A stretch of DNA of 64,000 bases from JANYGA01 sp031420415 (lineage in GTDB: Bacteria; Vulcanimicrobiota; Vulcanimicrobiia; Vulcanimicrobiales; Vulcanimicrobiaceae), in assembly GCA_031420415.1 (NCBI GenBank), contig JANOMT010000028.1:16917-80916 (forward strand). Direction: 5' to 3'. Below, one piece after another: positions 10,115-18,535 of this stretch. The notes below the pieces were generated by a model. That model was not told where the DNA came from. It did not search any database and saw nothing but the letters and a program-made list of their open reading frames with translations. The position numbers were made by a program, and so were the translations under genes. Every line of letters begins with the position of its first letter. Within the stretch, counting starts at the first letter, position 1.

Positions 10115-10435
10115 ATGACAACGAACGTTCGGATGTCGCTTTCGCGCCGCGATCTTTTCCGCAAAGCTGCCGTCGTGCCGCTCGTCATCGGTGCGCTCGC
10201 GGCGCTTCGCGCGCTCGAGGCGGATGCGTATCTGTTACCGCCCGATAATTGCGTCGGCGGTTGGATCGCTAAACCCGATGTCGATTACCAAAACCATCCC
10301 AAAGGACGCGCCGCATGCCGGAGTTGCACGCGTTTCCACCGCGAGACGAAGCACGCACGGAGCGGGGTGTGCGATTACGTTTGCGGTCCGGTCTCCGCTT
10401 CAGGCTGGTGCGATAAATTCGAACCGCGATCGTAA
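10115..10435 (+). CDS. Tat-exported HiPIP-like iron-sulfur protein
   Basis: This 106-residue protein starts with a Tat-type signal (SRRDLFRKAA and a hydrophobic stretch to about residue 38). The mature part has Cys68, Cys71, Cys86 and Cys99, the last in GWC. The spacings of 3, 15 and 13 are almost those of high-potential iron-sulfur proteins (3, 15, 14) and the GWC signature is kept. Two extra Cys (46 and 90) are unusual. HiPIPs are soluble periplasmic electron carriers holding one 4Fe-4S cluster. The ATG at 10115 is one base after the carB stop, so it is probably cotranscribed. Its 3' end overlaps the opposing methyltransferase gene by 36 bp. Confidence 0.75.
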   Translation: MTTNVRMSLSRRDLFRKAAVVPLVIGALAALRALEADAYLLPPDNCVGGWIAKPDVDYQNHPKGRAACRSCTRFHRETKHARSGVCDYVCGPVSASGWCDKFEPRS

Positions 10436-11101
10436 CGCGGCTACGGTAGCGAGCCTCACTCGCGACGACGATGCGAACGCCGTCGCGCGCCGCCTCGCTT
10501 TGACGATCGCGTCGTTGACCGTTGCGGGTCGCTCGTTACGATCGATTGCCGACCGGGGTCGTGCTTCGCAAACCACAATATCCCACTCGTGCGCATCGAG
10601 CGCAGCTGCGATATCGCTCGCGGTATAGAACACGGCCGGGTCGGGCGGCCGCCGGACGTTCGTCGTGAGATCCGATGGATCGTGACCGACGATGAGCAAC
10701 GTACCGCCGGGAGCGGCGCACGCGGCGAGCGTCGCGAAAAATCGGGCGCGTTCATTTTCATGGAACTGCATGAAATGCGCGGTGACGAGATCGAAGCGCG
10801 CTTCGCCGGGCGCCCACGCGAGGAGATCGGCCTGCTGCCAGACGACCGGCGTCGCGATCTCATTGCGATATCGTTGTTCGGCGGTCGCCGCGCGCGCGAG
10901 TGCGACGCGTGAGATATCGAGGCCCGTTACGTGCCAACCGCGCTTCGCGAGCCAAATTGCATCGGCGCCTTCACCGCAACCGAGTTCGACGGCGCTCCCG
11001 GGATCGAGCGACGAGACTTCCGTGACGAGCGTTGGATTCGGCTCGTCGCTCCAGAGCGCTTCGCGTGAACGATACCGCTCGTCCCACTCAGCTTCGCTCA
11101 T
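10400..11101 (-). CDS. Class I SAM-dependent methyltransferase
   Basis: This 233-residue protein has a Rossmann-fold methyltransferase core. The SAM-binding motif I (VELGCGEGADAIWLA) begins near residue 37, followed by the acidic motif II (VTGLDIS) and a motif around the FDLVTAHFMQF strand. It resembles small TehB/thiopurine-type methyltransferases, but the substrate is unknown. The gene stands alone on the minus strand and is convergent with the HiPIP gene, overlapping it by 36 bp. Confidence 0.82.
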   Translation of the reverse strand: MSEAEWDERYRSREALWSDEPNPTLVTEVSSLDPGSAVELGCGEGADAIWLAKRGWHVTGLDISRVALARAATAEQRYRNEIATPVVWQQADLLAWAPGEARFDLVTAHFMQFHENERARFFATLAACAAPGGTLLIVGHDPSDLTTNVRRPPDPAVFYTASDIAAALDAHEWDIVVCEARPRSAIDRNERPATVNDAIVKARRRATAFASSSRVRLATVAALRSRFEFIAPA

Positions 11102-11208
11102 AATGTTCGCACGCGTTGGCGCTCGACGTCATCCCACATCGGCTCGACTGTGCCCGTCTCGCATGTCGTTTCGTACGCTAACGGCGAAATATGCGGAACG
11201 TACATGAC

Positions 11209-11619
11209 TTAACCTCCGCTCAAGAGCGAGATCACGAGGACGTCTCGAGGCGGGCCACTAGCCAGGAGCGATGCCATGTCGTTTGGGTCGGATGTCACGA
11301 TGATCGATGGGCTGTGCGAACACGCGATATTCGCGACGCTCGCGTCAATCGGTCCGACCGATGGGGAGACCCGCACCAGACGTCCACCGGCGCGCACCGC
11401 TGCGATGGCGTCGAGCGCGGGTACGCCGTGAACGCCCTTCATGAGGCGTGCGAGATTCGCTTGAGATGAGCCATCCCGCCACGCTTCGGCGAGACAACCA
11501 GCCGGGACGAGAATCGTCGCTCGTTCGTCTCGCGCGGCGCGTATGATAGCGCGGATTTTCGGATCGTTGCGATCACCTGCGATGAGGGCGCCGGTATCGA
11601 AAACGATCGTCCGCTTCAC
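11209..11619 (-). CDS. PIN-domain toxin, VapC-like
   Basis: This 136-residue PIN-domain protein has the acidic residues of VapC-like RNases: Asp8 (VFDTGALIAG), Glu45 (CLAEAW), Asp92 (GPIDASVA) and Asp111/114 (SDPND). Such proteins cleave tRNA or rRNA when freed from their antitoxin. The GTG start at 11619 overlaps the antitoxin stop by 4 bp, the usual toxin-antitoxin arrangement. The longer open frame upstream is noncoding in character. Which RNA is cut cannot be told. Confidence 0.8.
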   Translation of the reverse strand: MKRTIVFDTGALIAGDRNDPKIRAIIRAARDERATILVPAGCLAEAWRDGSSQANLARLMKGVHGVPALDAIAAVRAGGRLVRVSPSVGPIDASVANIACSHSPSIIVTSDPNDMASLLASGPPRDVLVISLLSGG

Positions 11620-11804
11620 GAACGAAGCAGCGATCGAAACGTGCGGTAAAGTTCTTCGTCGAGCGGTCGTTCGTCTTCTGAGGCTGTAAGATACGCGTCT
11701 TGAGCTTCGCGTACCAATTCGTGTGCGAGGGCTCGCGCGACGAACACCGAAAAGTTTCTTTTTGCGTAACGCGCGCGAACTTCGGCGACCACGGCTCGCG
11801 GCAC
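11616..11804 (-). CDS. Putative antitoxin of the VapC-like toxin
   Basis: This small 62-residue protein is charged and mainly helical, with a basic N-terminal part (VRARYAKRNFSVFVARAL) and an acidic C-terminal tail, as expected for an antitoxin with DNA-binding and toxin-wrapping parts. It is called from position: it lies directly upstream of the PIN toxin and overlaps it by 4 bp. The GTG at 11804 is the only standard start in this frame, so the true N-terminus may be a few residues longer. The family was not identified. Confidence 0.65.
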   Translation of the reverse strand: MPRAVVAEVRARYAKRNFSVFVARALAHELVREAQDAYLTASEDERPLDEELYRTFRSLLRS

Positions 11805-11849
11805 GGCCTGTTCGTCGCCATGCGCGCAATGTAGCAGAGCGTACGCGAC

Positions 11850-13259
11850 TTACCCTCCGGCGGGCGCGAGTAGAGCGTAGCCGCCCTTCGCCGCGATCTT
11901 TTCACCAGAGGCGAGGCCCGACGAAAGCGTTGCGCTCGTCGCATCGCTCGCGCGGACGGTCACCTCACGTAGCGCGAAGCCCGATTCGCCCGCCTTGGGA
12001 TGCTCGTCACGCACGAAGACGACCGTCTTTCCGGTCTGCGGATCTTGCACGATGGCGGTGCTCGGAACGATAACGCCGCGCGCATGGCCGACGTCGATCG
12101 TTGCGGTGACGGCGTCGCCGGGAACGACGTCGGCGGGTGCGCCACTGACGATCACCGTCGCGAGTTGCGTGGTGGGATCGACGGCCGGCACGACGGCGAT
12201 GACGCGACCGTGCGTCTCGCGCTCTTTGGTTTGCGGAATCGCAAGCGTTGCTGGATCACCGACGGCGATTCGCCTGGCGACGCCCGCTGGAACGGTAAGC
12301 GTCACGCTTCGCCCGAGCCCGGGGCCGACTTCCATCACGGGTTGTGTCGGGTCGACCGATTCGCCTGGATGTTTCGCGACCGTCAGCACGATACCGTCGC
12401 GCGGTGCGGTGAGGACGCCGTTGGCATAGGCGATAAGCGCGGCATCGAGTTTCGCTCGTGCGGATGCCGCCGCGCCGCCTAGCACGCCGCGTTGCGAGCG
12501 TGCGGCCTCCAAGTCGTTGCGCGCGGAAGCAACGTCGGCGCGAGCCTGTTTGACGGCAGCGCTAAAATCGGTATTTGCTGCAGAGACCTTGGCGCCCGCC
12601 GCGCGTGCGTCGGCCTCGTCGCTCGCAAGTTGCGCTCGAGCGGCATCGACGTCTTTGGCCGCAAGCACGCCACCGCCGAAGAGCGTTTGGTCGCGGGCGA
12701 GCGTCGCGCGATCTGCATCGACTTTGAGCGTTGCTTGGCGCGCGATCGATTGCGCGGCGATCCGCGAACTCAAAGCGGCCGGCCCACCGCGTTCGAGTGT
12801 CGCGAGTTTTTCTTGAGCGACGGCGAGCTTTGCGAGGGCGCTATCGACGCTGGCGGTCGAGATGGCACCACCGCTGTAGCCCGCGCGCGCGGATTGCGCG
12901 TCGGCTTGGGCTTGCGCGACGGCTGCACGTAGCGCCGCCCGATCGAGTTCGGCGACCGCTTGTCCGGCGTGAACGGTTTCTCCGACGCGCACGTCGACCG
13001 ATTGCACGATGCCCGCTTGCGCAAATGCGAGCTTCGCGCTGCTTCCCGCAGGCGGGCCGATGCGGCCCTGCGCGTCGACGCGTTCGACGAAATCGCCGAG
13101 ACGCGCGGTGACGAGCGAGACGCTCGGAACACTTGCGGGTACGGCGTCTTTGGCGACAGCGTCGCCTTGACCGCGGCGCGCGCTCGACCAGAGCGCGACG
13201 AGAACGATTGCAAGCACGGCAACGGCCGCGAGCGGTAGCCAGACGCGCGTGCGCTTCAC
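11850..13259 (-). CDS. RND efflux periplasmic adaptor (membrane fusion protein)
   Basis: This 469-residue HlyD/AcrA-family adaptor has an N-terminal anchor helix (residues about 5-25), a barrel-sandwich segment (GQAVAELDRA), a long Ala/Asp-rich coiled-coil hairpin (about 115-260), and a C-terminal beta-barrel region (LTAPRDGIVLTVAKHPGE onwards). It bridges the inner-membrane pump and the outer-membrane channel. The GTG at 13259 overlaps the stop of the TolC-like gene by 4 bp. The frame stays open far upstream, antisense-like, but that part is not protein-like. It is the last gene of the pump-channel-adaptor operon. The transported substrate is unknown. Confidence 0.88.
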   Translation of the reverse strand: MKRTRVWLPLAAVAVLAIVLVALWSSARRGQGDAVAKDAVPASVPSVSLVTARLGDFVERVDAQGRIGPPAGSSAKLAFAQAGIVQSVDVRVGETVHAGQAVAELDRAALRAAVAQAQADAQSARAGYSGGAISTASVDSALAKLAVAQEKLATLERGGPAALSSRIAAQSIARQATLKVDADRATLARDQTLFGGGVLAAKDVDAARAQLASDEADARAAGAKVSAANTDFSAAVKQARADVASARNDLEAARSQRGVLGGAAASARAKLDAALIAYANGVLTAPRDGIVLTVAKHPGESVDPTQPVMEVGPGLGRSVTLTVPAGVARRIAVGDPATLAIPQTKERETHGRVIAVVPAVDPTTQLATVIVSGAPADVVPGDAVTATIDVGHARGVIVPSTAIVQDPQTGKTVVFVRDEHPKAGESGFALREVTVRASDATSATLSSGLASGEKIAAKGGYALLAPAGG

Positions 13260-14533
13260 GATCCTACCTCGATGGCTAAGGTGGCGCGTGCTTTCTCGAC
13301 GTCGTAGCGCGCCGCAAGTTCGTCGAGGACGGTTTGCGCATACGACGCACGGGCGGATTCGAGTTCGAGACTCGATGACGCGCCGTTGCGATAGCCAAGT
13401 TCGAGTGCGCGACGTTCCGCATCGGCGGATTGTCGCGCGCGCGTCGTCGCGAGTGCGGCGCGCTCGGATGCACCGAGCGTGCGCGCCGATGCCGCGACGT
13501 CGAGTGCGATCTGGCGATCGACCCCGATCGCTTTCGCTTGCACTTCGGTGACTTTTGCCGCTGCGATCGCGATGCGATAACGATTGGCACCGGAAAGTGG
13601 CAGCGTGAACTGCGCGTTGATCGACGGGGCGTTGACGGGTACGCCGCCATCGGTGCCGACGAGATACCCACCGCTTACGGTCAGTATCGGAAAGCCGGCG
13701 GCACGTGCCGAGCGCGTGGCGGCACGTGCCGCATCGATGGCGAGCTTCGTCGAGCGCAATTCGGGACGCATCGCGCGCGCGCGCGCGACGGCGATCGCGG
13801 GATCGGTCAATGGCGATTCGGGAGCGGTGAATCGGGATTCCGTCGTTGCGACGAGCGCAGTGTCGCCCGCGGCCGTTTCGCTCCGCAGCGCCTCGGTAGC
13901 ATTGGTGTCGGCTGCCGTGGCAAGCTCGAGATCGGCTGTCGCTTTCGCGACCGCGACATCGGCGCGCAAGACGTCGAGCTGCGGTGCATCTCCGGCACGG
14001 GCGCGCAACTGTGCGGCGCGATACTGCGATGTCGCAAGGGCGAGCGCATCGCGGCGCGCGCTCGCGACGGCACGTGCTTTGAGCGCATCGTAATAAAGTC
14101 CGACGACTTTTTTGCGTTCCGTCGCGAGTGCGGCGCCACGATCGGCTTCGGTTGCTGCGAGCGTGAATGCGGCCTCGCGCACGGCGGGTGCATGCGCGAC
14201 GAAATCGCCGACGGTGAGTTGGAGACCCGTGGTGAGTTGGCGTGAAACAATGTTGGGGCCGGGCGGGTTCCCCTGCGGCGCTTGCGTATAGGACGAGACG
14301 AGTGCGGGGACGATGCCCGCGCGTGCGGCGACGAGCGCGGCACGGCTCTGCGCGACGCGCGCATCGGCGCCCGCGAGATCGGGCGATGCCGCGATGGCTG
14401 CGGCCTCGGCAGCGTCGAGCGAGAGGTCGGCAAAGACGAACGCGCGCGCGACCCCGGGTGTCGATTGCGCACATGCCGGCGAAGATGCAGCAAGCCCGAT
14501 CGAGAGGGCGAGCGCCGATGCAACGACGCGCAT
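13256..14533 (-). CDS. TolC-family outer membrane efflux protein
   Basis: This 425-residue protein has a cleavable signal peptide (to about residue 22, ACA-Q) and two repeats of long amphipathic Ala-rich helices typical of the outer membrane efflux protein family, which forms a trimeric channel-tunnel. It sits between the RND pump gene (1-bp overlap) and the adaptor gene (4-bp overlap), so all three parts of a tripartite exporter are coupled. Its presence argues for a diderm envelope. A stretch of alternating CG around 13773 encodes Arg-Ala repeats and is not a separate element. Confidence 0.85.
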   Translation of the reverse strand: MRVVASALALSIGLAASSPACAQSTPGVARAFVFADLSLDAAEAAAIAASPDLAGADARVAQSRAALVAARAGIVPALVSSYTQAPQGNPPGPNIVSRQLTTGLQLTVGDFVAHAPAVREAAFTLAATEADRGAALATERKKVVGLYYDALKARAVASARRDALALATSQYRAAQLRARAGDAPQLDVLRADVAVAKATADLELATAADTNATEALRSETAAGDTALVATTESRFTAPESPLTDPAIAVARARAMRPELRSTKLAIDAARAATRSARAAGFPILTVSGGYLVGTDGGVPVNAPSINAQFTLPLSGANRYRIAIAAAKVTEVQAKAIGVDRQIALDVAASARTLGASERAALATTRARQSADAERRALELGYRNGASSSLELESARASYAQTVLDELAARYDVEKARATLAIEVGS

Positions 14534-17500
14534 CAGACGAGCGCCCGATCGGGCGTGCGCAGCGCGGCCGCCGGCGAGATCGCACCGGAAAGTGCGCTGT
14601 AGAGGACGGGGATGACGACGAGCGTGAAGATCGTCGCGGTCGAGAGGCCACCGATTACCGCGATCGCGAGCGGCTTCTCCATTTCGGCGCCCTGACCGAG
14701 CCCGATCGCAAGCGGAATGAGACCACCGATCGCCGCGAGCGTCGTCATGACGATCGGTCGCAGACGCGTCTTCCCCGCTTCGACGAGCGCCTCTTCGACG
14801 GTAGCGCCCGCGGTACGCGCACGATTGGCGACGTCGATGAGCAAGATGCCGTTCTTCACGACGACGCCGACGAGCAATAGTAAGCCCATAAACGATGAAA
14901 CGTTGAACGGCGTGCTCGTCAAGAAAAGGCCGAGTGCGACGCCGATGAGTGCGAGCGGAATCGCCGTGAGGATGACGAGTGGTAAACGATACGATCGAAA
15001 CGTCGCGAGCATCACCGCGAAGACGAGCACGATCGCGATGGCGATGACATTGAGAAACTCGCCGAACGATTGCGCCTGTGTCTGCGCCTGACCGCCGATC
15101 TCGATTGCGTACCCTGGCGGGAAGGCAATCCCACGGAGTTTCGCACGAATGCCATCGGTGACGGCGGAAAGACTCGCGCCCGCAATGTTTGCCGTGACGC
15201 GGATGAGCGTCTGTCCGTTTTGCGTCGTGATATCGCTCGAGAGTCGCACGGGGGTGATCGTCGCAACGTCGCCGACGGCTGTCGACGAGCCCCTCGCGAA
15301 GAGCGATGTCGATGCGTCGAGCAGTCCCGCGCCCGCCGGATTTTGCGATGCGACTTGCACGCGCACGGGGACGAGTGCGTTGGAACCGGGGAGACTCGTG
15401 GCGATCGTGCCTTGTCCGAGCGCGGCGACGGCTTCGCCGACGTCGGCCGATGTCAGGCCGAGTGCGGAGAGTGCGCCGCCGCGTGGTGCGATCCGAAGCG
15501 ACGGACTATCGTAGACGACGCCGCTACTAGGGTCGACGACGCCGGGCACCTTCGCGATCTTCCCGCTGACGGTTTGCGCGAGTTCGATCAACGTTTTTTG
15601 ATCGGGACCCTTGATCGAAATCTCGATCGGTGCGGGGGTCCCCGAAAGCCCATTGATGAGGTCTTCGAGGATTTGATGGAAATCATATACCGCTGAAGGA
15701 ACCGTCGAGGACATCCGGTCGCGCAGTCGCGCACTCACGATATCGTACGATGGCCGTTTTTCGGGCGCGACGAGTCGCACGCGCATGAGCCCTTGATTGG
15801 CTTGTGTCGGCGTGAAGCCGTTTGAATCCATGCCCGTAAGCCGACCGATATCCGCCACGGCAGGGTCGGCGGTGATGATTCGTTCCATCGACGTCGCAGC
15901 GGCGTCGCTCGCTTCGAGGGTCGTGCCCACCGGGAGCGTGTACGCGATTTCAAATTGCCCCTCGTCCATTTTTGGAAGAAAGTCGCTCGGCAAACGCGCG
16001 AGGAGGACGATCGTCACGGCGAGCACGCAGAACGACGCAATCGCAACGATGACACGATGACCCAGCGCCCAGCGTAAGAGGGGATCGTAGCGTTCCAAAA
16101 CGCTTCCGAAAAAGTCCCGCTTCTCGCTATGCGCTCCCTCGTCTCGCAGCAAGACGCGTGCGATATTGGGCGCGACGAAAAGCGCGAGCAGAAGCGAGAC
16201 GATGAGCGAAGCTGAAAGTGTGAACGCGAGCGCGCGGAAGAAGAATCCCGTCACGCCCGTCAACAGTGCGAGTGGCAGAAAAACGACGACGGTCGTTGCC
16301 GTCGACGCGACCATCGGAATCGCGAGCTGCGCCATCGACATCTCGATCGCCGCATCGCCGCGTTCTTTGCGCCGATTGCGCGCGATATTTTCGATCACGA
16401 CGATCGCGTCGTCGATGATGAGGCCCACGGCAACCGCGAGCCCACCAACGCTCATGAGGTTGAGCGTCTGCCCTGCCTGCCCGAGTGCGAAGATCGCGAT
16501 CGCAAGCGCGAGGGGAATGATCGCCGCCGCAACGAGCGTCAGGCGATAATCGCGCAAGAACGCATAGATGACGACCATCGCGAGCAACGCGCCGAGCAGA
16601 ATCGCATCGCGCAACGCCTTCTGCGATTCGACGATGAGCGTCGTTTGGTCCCAGAATTTTTTGATGACGATATCGCGCGGTAACTGCGGAACGACACCGG
16701 CGAGACGTTTTTGAACGGCCTCGGCCATCTTCACGACGTCGGCACCCGGCAGGCCGTACGCGTTGATCATCACGGCATGCACGCCATCGAGCGATGTTTG
16801 CGACGTGATCGGCGACACGCCGAGCGTCACGGTGCCGAGGCTCGAGATCGGCACCGACGATCCATTGTGCGTCGGCACCGTAACGCGTTCGAGCGATGCC
16901 CGATCGTGCAACGACGAATCGACCAGAAGCGCGTAGCGCTGATAGAAGTGTTGCGAGACGCCGACGGCCTGAACGTTGTTGACATCGGCGAGCGTCTTCG
17001 AGACGTCGGCCGCACTCACGCCGTGCGCGGCGAGTTTGGCGGGATCGAGCATCACGTGAAATTCCGTCGTCGCTCCGCCCGTCACCGAGAGTTGCCCGAG
17101 GCCCGGTGTGCCGTAGAGTTTCGGGACGATTTGCGCGAGCGCGATCTCGCGCAAGATCGCCTGTGAGAGGTCTTTCGAGGTGAAGCCGAATGAGAGCACG
17201 GGCTCGCTATTGGGGTTGACGATGACTGCGACGACGTTCTTCGCACTCGGAATGGTAGCGCGCGTTTGAGAGATCGCTTGATCGACTTCTTGTTGGTCGG
17301 TCCGCGGATCGGTGGAAGCGGCGAAATTCACGAAGAGTTCGGCCGTCCCCTGACTCGAGGTCGCGAGGACGCCCGTGACGGACGGGAGCGTCTGAAAGGC
17401 TTGTTCGAGAGGACGCGTGACGCCGACGCGCACCTGTTCCGGCGGCAGATCGCCGACATCGGCGACCACGTCGATCCGCGAGAAGCTCATCGTCGGAAAA

Positions 17501-17565
17501 ATGCTCTGCGGGGTAACGAAGGACGCCCGCACGCCCAAAATCGCGAGCACGGCTACGAGAAACAC
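14533..17565 (-). CDS. RND-family inner membrane efflux pump
   Basis: This is an AcrB/MdtBC-like resistance-nodulation-division pump of about 1010-1024 residues, with twelve predicted helices and two large periplasmic loops. The proton-relay region is visible in helix 4 (GLIIDDAIVVIENI), and the usual VGVVVKNGILLID-like motif lies in the second half. It would expel drugs, metals or lipids using the proton gradient. The GTG at 17565 is the conventional start, but it cuts into helix 1. A CTG at 17607 with a good GGAGG box (17613-17617) would add 14 residues (KLARFALGNDK...) that look like a normal RND N-terminus. It is the first gene of the efflux operon. Confidence 0.9.
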   Translation of the reverse strand: MFLVAVLAILGVRASFVTPQSIFPTMSFSRIDVVADVGDLPPEQVRVGVTRPLEQAFQTLPSVTGVLATSSQGTAELFVNFAASTDPRTDQQEVDQAISQTRATIPSAKNVVAVIVNPNSEPVLSFGFTSKDLSQAILREIALAQIVPKLYGTPGLGQLSVTGGATTEFHVMLDPAKLAAHGVSAADVSKTLADVNNVQAVGVSQHFYQRYALLVDSSLHDRASLERVTVPTHNGSSVPISSLGTVTLGVSPITSQTSLDGVHAVMINAYGLPGADVVKMAEAVQKRLAGVVPQLPRDIVIKKFWDQTTLIVESQKALRDAILLGALLAMVVIYAFLRDYRLTLVAAAIIPLALAIAIFALGQAGQTLNLMSVGGLAVAVGLIIDDAIVVIENIARNRRKERGDAAIEMSMAQLAIPMVASTATTVVVFLPLALLTGVTGFFFRALAFTLSASLIVSLLLALFVAPNIARVLLRDEGAHSEKRDFFGSVLERYDPLLRWALGHRVIVAIASFCVLAVTIVLLARLPSDFLPKMDEGQFEIAYTLPVGTTLEASDAAATSMERIITADPAVADIGRLTGMDSNGFTPTQANQGLMRVRLVAPEKRPSYDIVSARLRDRMSSTVPSAVYDFHQILEDLINGLSGTPAPIEISIKGPDQKTLIELAQTVSGKIAKVPGVVDPSSGVVYDSPSLRIAPRGGALSALGLTSADVGEAVAALGQGTIATSLPGSNALVPVRVQVASQNPAGAGLLDASTSLFARGSSTAVGDVATITPVRLSSDITTQNGQTLIRVTANIAGASLSAVTDGIRAKLRGIAFPPGYAIEIGGQAQTQAQSFGEFLNVIAIAIVLVFAVMLATFRSYRLPLVILTAIPLALIGVALGLFLTSTPFNVSSFMGLLLLVGVVVKNGILLIDVANRARTAGATVEEALVEAGKTRLRPIVMTTLAAIGGLIPLAIGLGQGAEMEKPLAIAVIGGLSTATIFTLVVIPVLYSALSGAISPAAALRTPDRALV

Positions 17566-17779
17566 GATGACCTTATCGTTTCCGAGAGCAAAGCGCGCGA
17601 GTTTCAGGAGTGCCTCCGAGGTGGTTCGGTTCGGGCGCGGATCCCGAGACGTTCCGCCTGGCCATCGCTCGGGTCCCGCTCGCGACGGTATCGCCGCAGA
17701 CGATAGGCGATCGACATGACGCCGGGATGAACGCCTCCGAGTAGGCTTCGCAGACCTCGCCCGGCTAATTGACCGCGCG

Positions 17780-18535
17780 ATGGATCGTTCTCAAACCAAA
17801 GCGGCCCCCGCGCGCGACGGCCGCGTTTATGTCTTGGGCGGGAATGCAAGCACGCTTGCTTTCGTGTCGTCCCTGCGCGCCGAAAAGGGGCAGACGACGG
17901 CGTGGCTCGTGCCGATGGCGTGGACGCCCGTTGGCGTGACGCTCGGTGATGGCTGGCAACGTGTCAACATCGCAGCGGATAACATGGGTGGTTGGGTCGA
18001 TCAGACGTTTCCGCCCGAAGACGATCGCTCGTTCGTCACACCGCTACGGGATTTGGAGATGTTGTTGCGCGTCGGATGGCATGCCGAAGTCCCGCAAACG
18101 CTCGCCGAATCGATGCTCGTCAATCCCGAAGACGTTCCCGAAGATGTGCTCGATGGACTCGACCACCCGCTCGCCGCGCTGACGCAATGCGCGGTCTGCC
18201 GACGCATGTGCGTTCGCGACGATTTTATTTGGAACGAGCGTCAACTCTGTGCGTGGGATTATCATGCGACCGTTTTCAGCAAGCGTGGTCCGTGGCGCGA
18301 AGAGCCCTACGAAGAGCGCTTCTTCGATACGCTGCCGCGTGCCGCGTATGTCGCGCCGGGGTTGCTTCACGAAGTGCAGGTCGAGCCGGTGCTCGCGGTG
18401 TCAGGGTTGCCCGAAGATCGCATGCGGATTCTCATCAATACGGCGATCGGCACGGACAAGGACGGCGCGTATCTGGCGGTGCGCACGGACGAAGGACTCA
18501 CGCTCTTGCGCGAGCGCGCGACGCCCACGGGTTAA
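17780..18535 (+). CDS. Unknown protein with a Cys/His cluster
   Basis: This 251-residue soluble protein is of no family I recognise. A central Cys/His cluster (CAVCRRMC, then C and H about 15-20 residues later, residues about 137-165) could hold zinc or an iron-sulfur cluster. The rest is globular with many aromatic and acidic residues. No signal peptide or membrane segment is seen. Its stop directly abuts the GTG of the penicillin-binding protein gene, so it is probably coexpressed with the cell-wall pair downstream and may have a role there. The function is unassigned. Confidence 0.7.
   Translation: MDRSQTKAAPARDGRVYVLGGNASTLAFVSSLRAEKGQTTAWLVPMAWTPVGVTLGDGWQRVNIAADNMGGWVDQTFPPEDDRSFVTPLRDLEMLLRVGWHAEVPQTLAESMLVNPEDVPEDVLDGLDHPLAALTQCAVCRRMCVRDDFIWNERQLCAWDYHATVFSKRGPWREEPYEERFFDTLPRAAYVAPGLLHEVQVEPVLAVSGLPEDRMRILINTAIGTDKDGAYLAVRTDEGLTLLRERATPTG

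Noticed and set aside
13765..13790. Alternating CG run as a Z-DNA or repeat element
   Set aside because: It encodes Arg-Ala codons in the TolC-like gene and is expected at this GC content.
11850..14651. A 933-codon open frame covering the adaptor gene and much of the TolC-like gene
   Set aside because: Only the part from 13259 down is protein-like (adaptor). The rest is the Arg-rich shadow of the TolC gene in another frame, kept open by high GC content.
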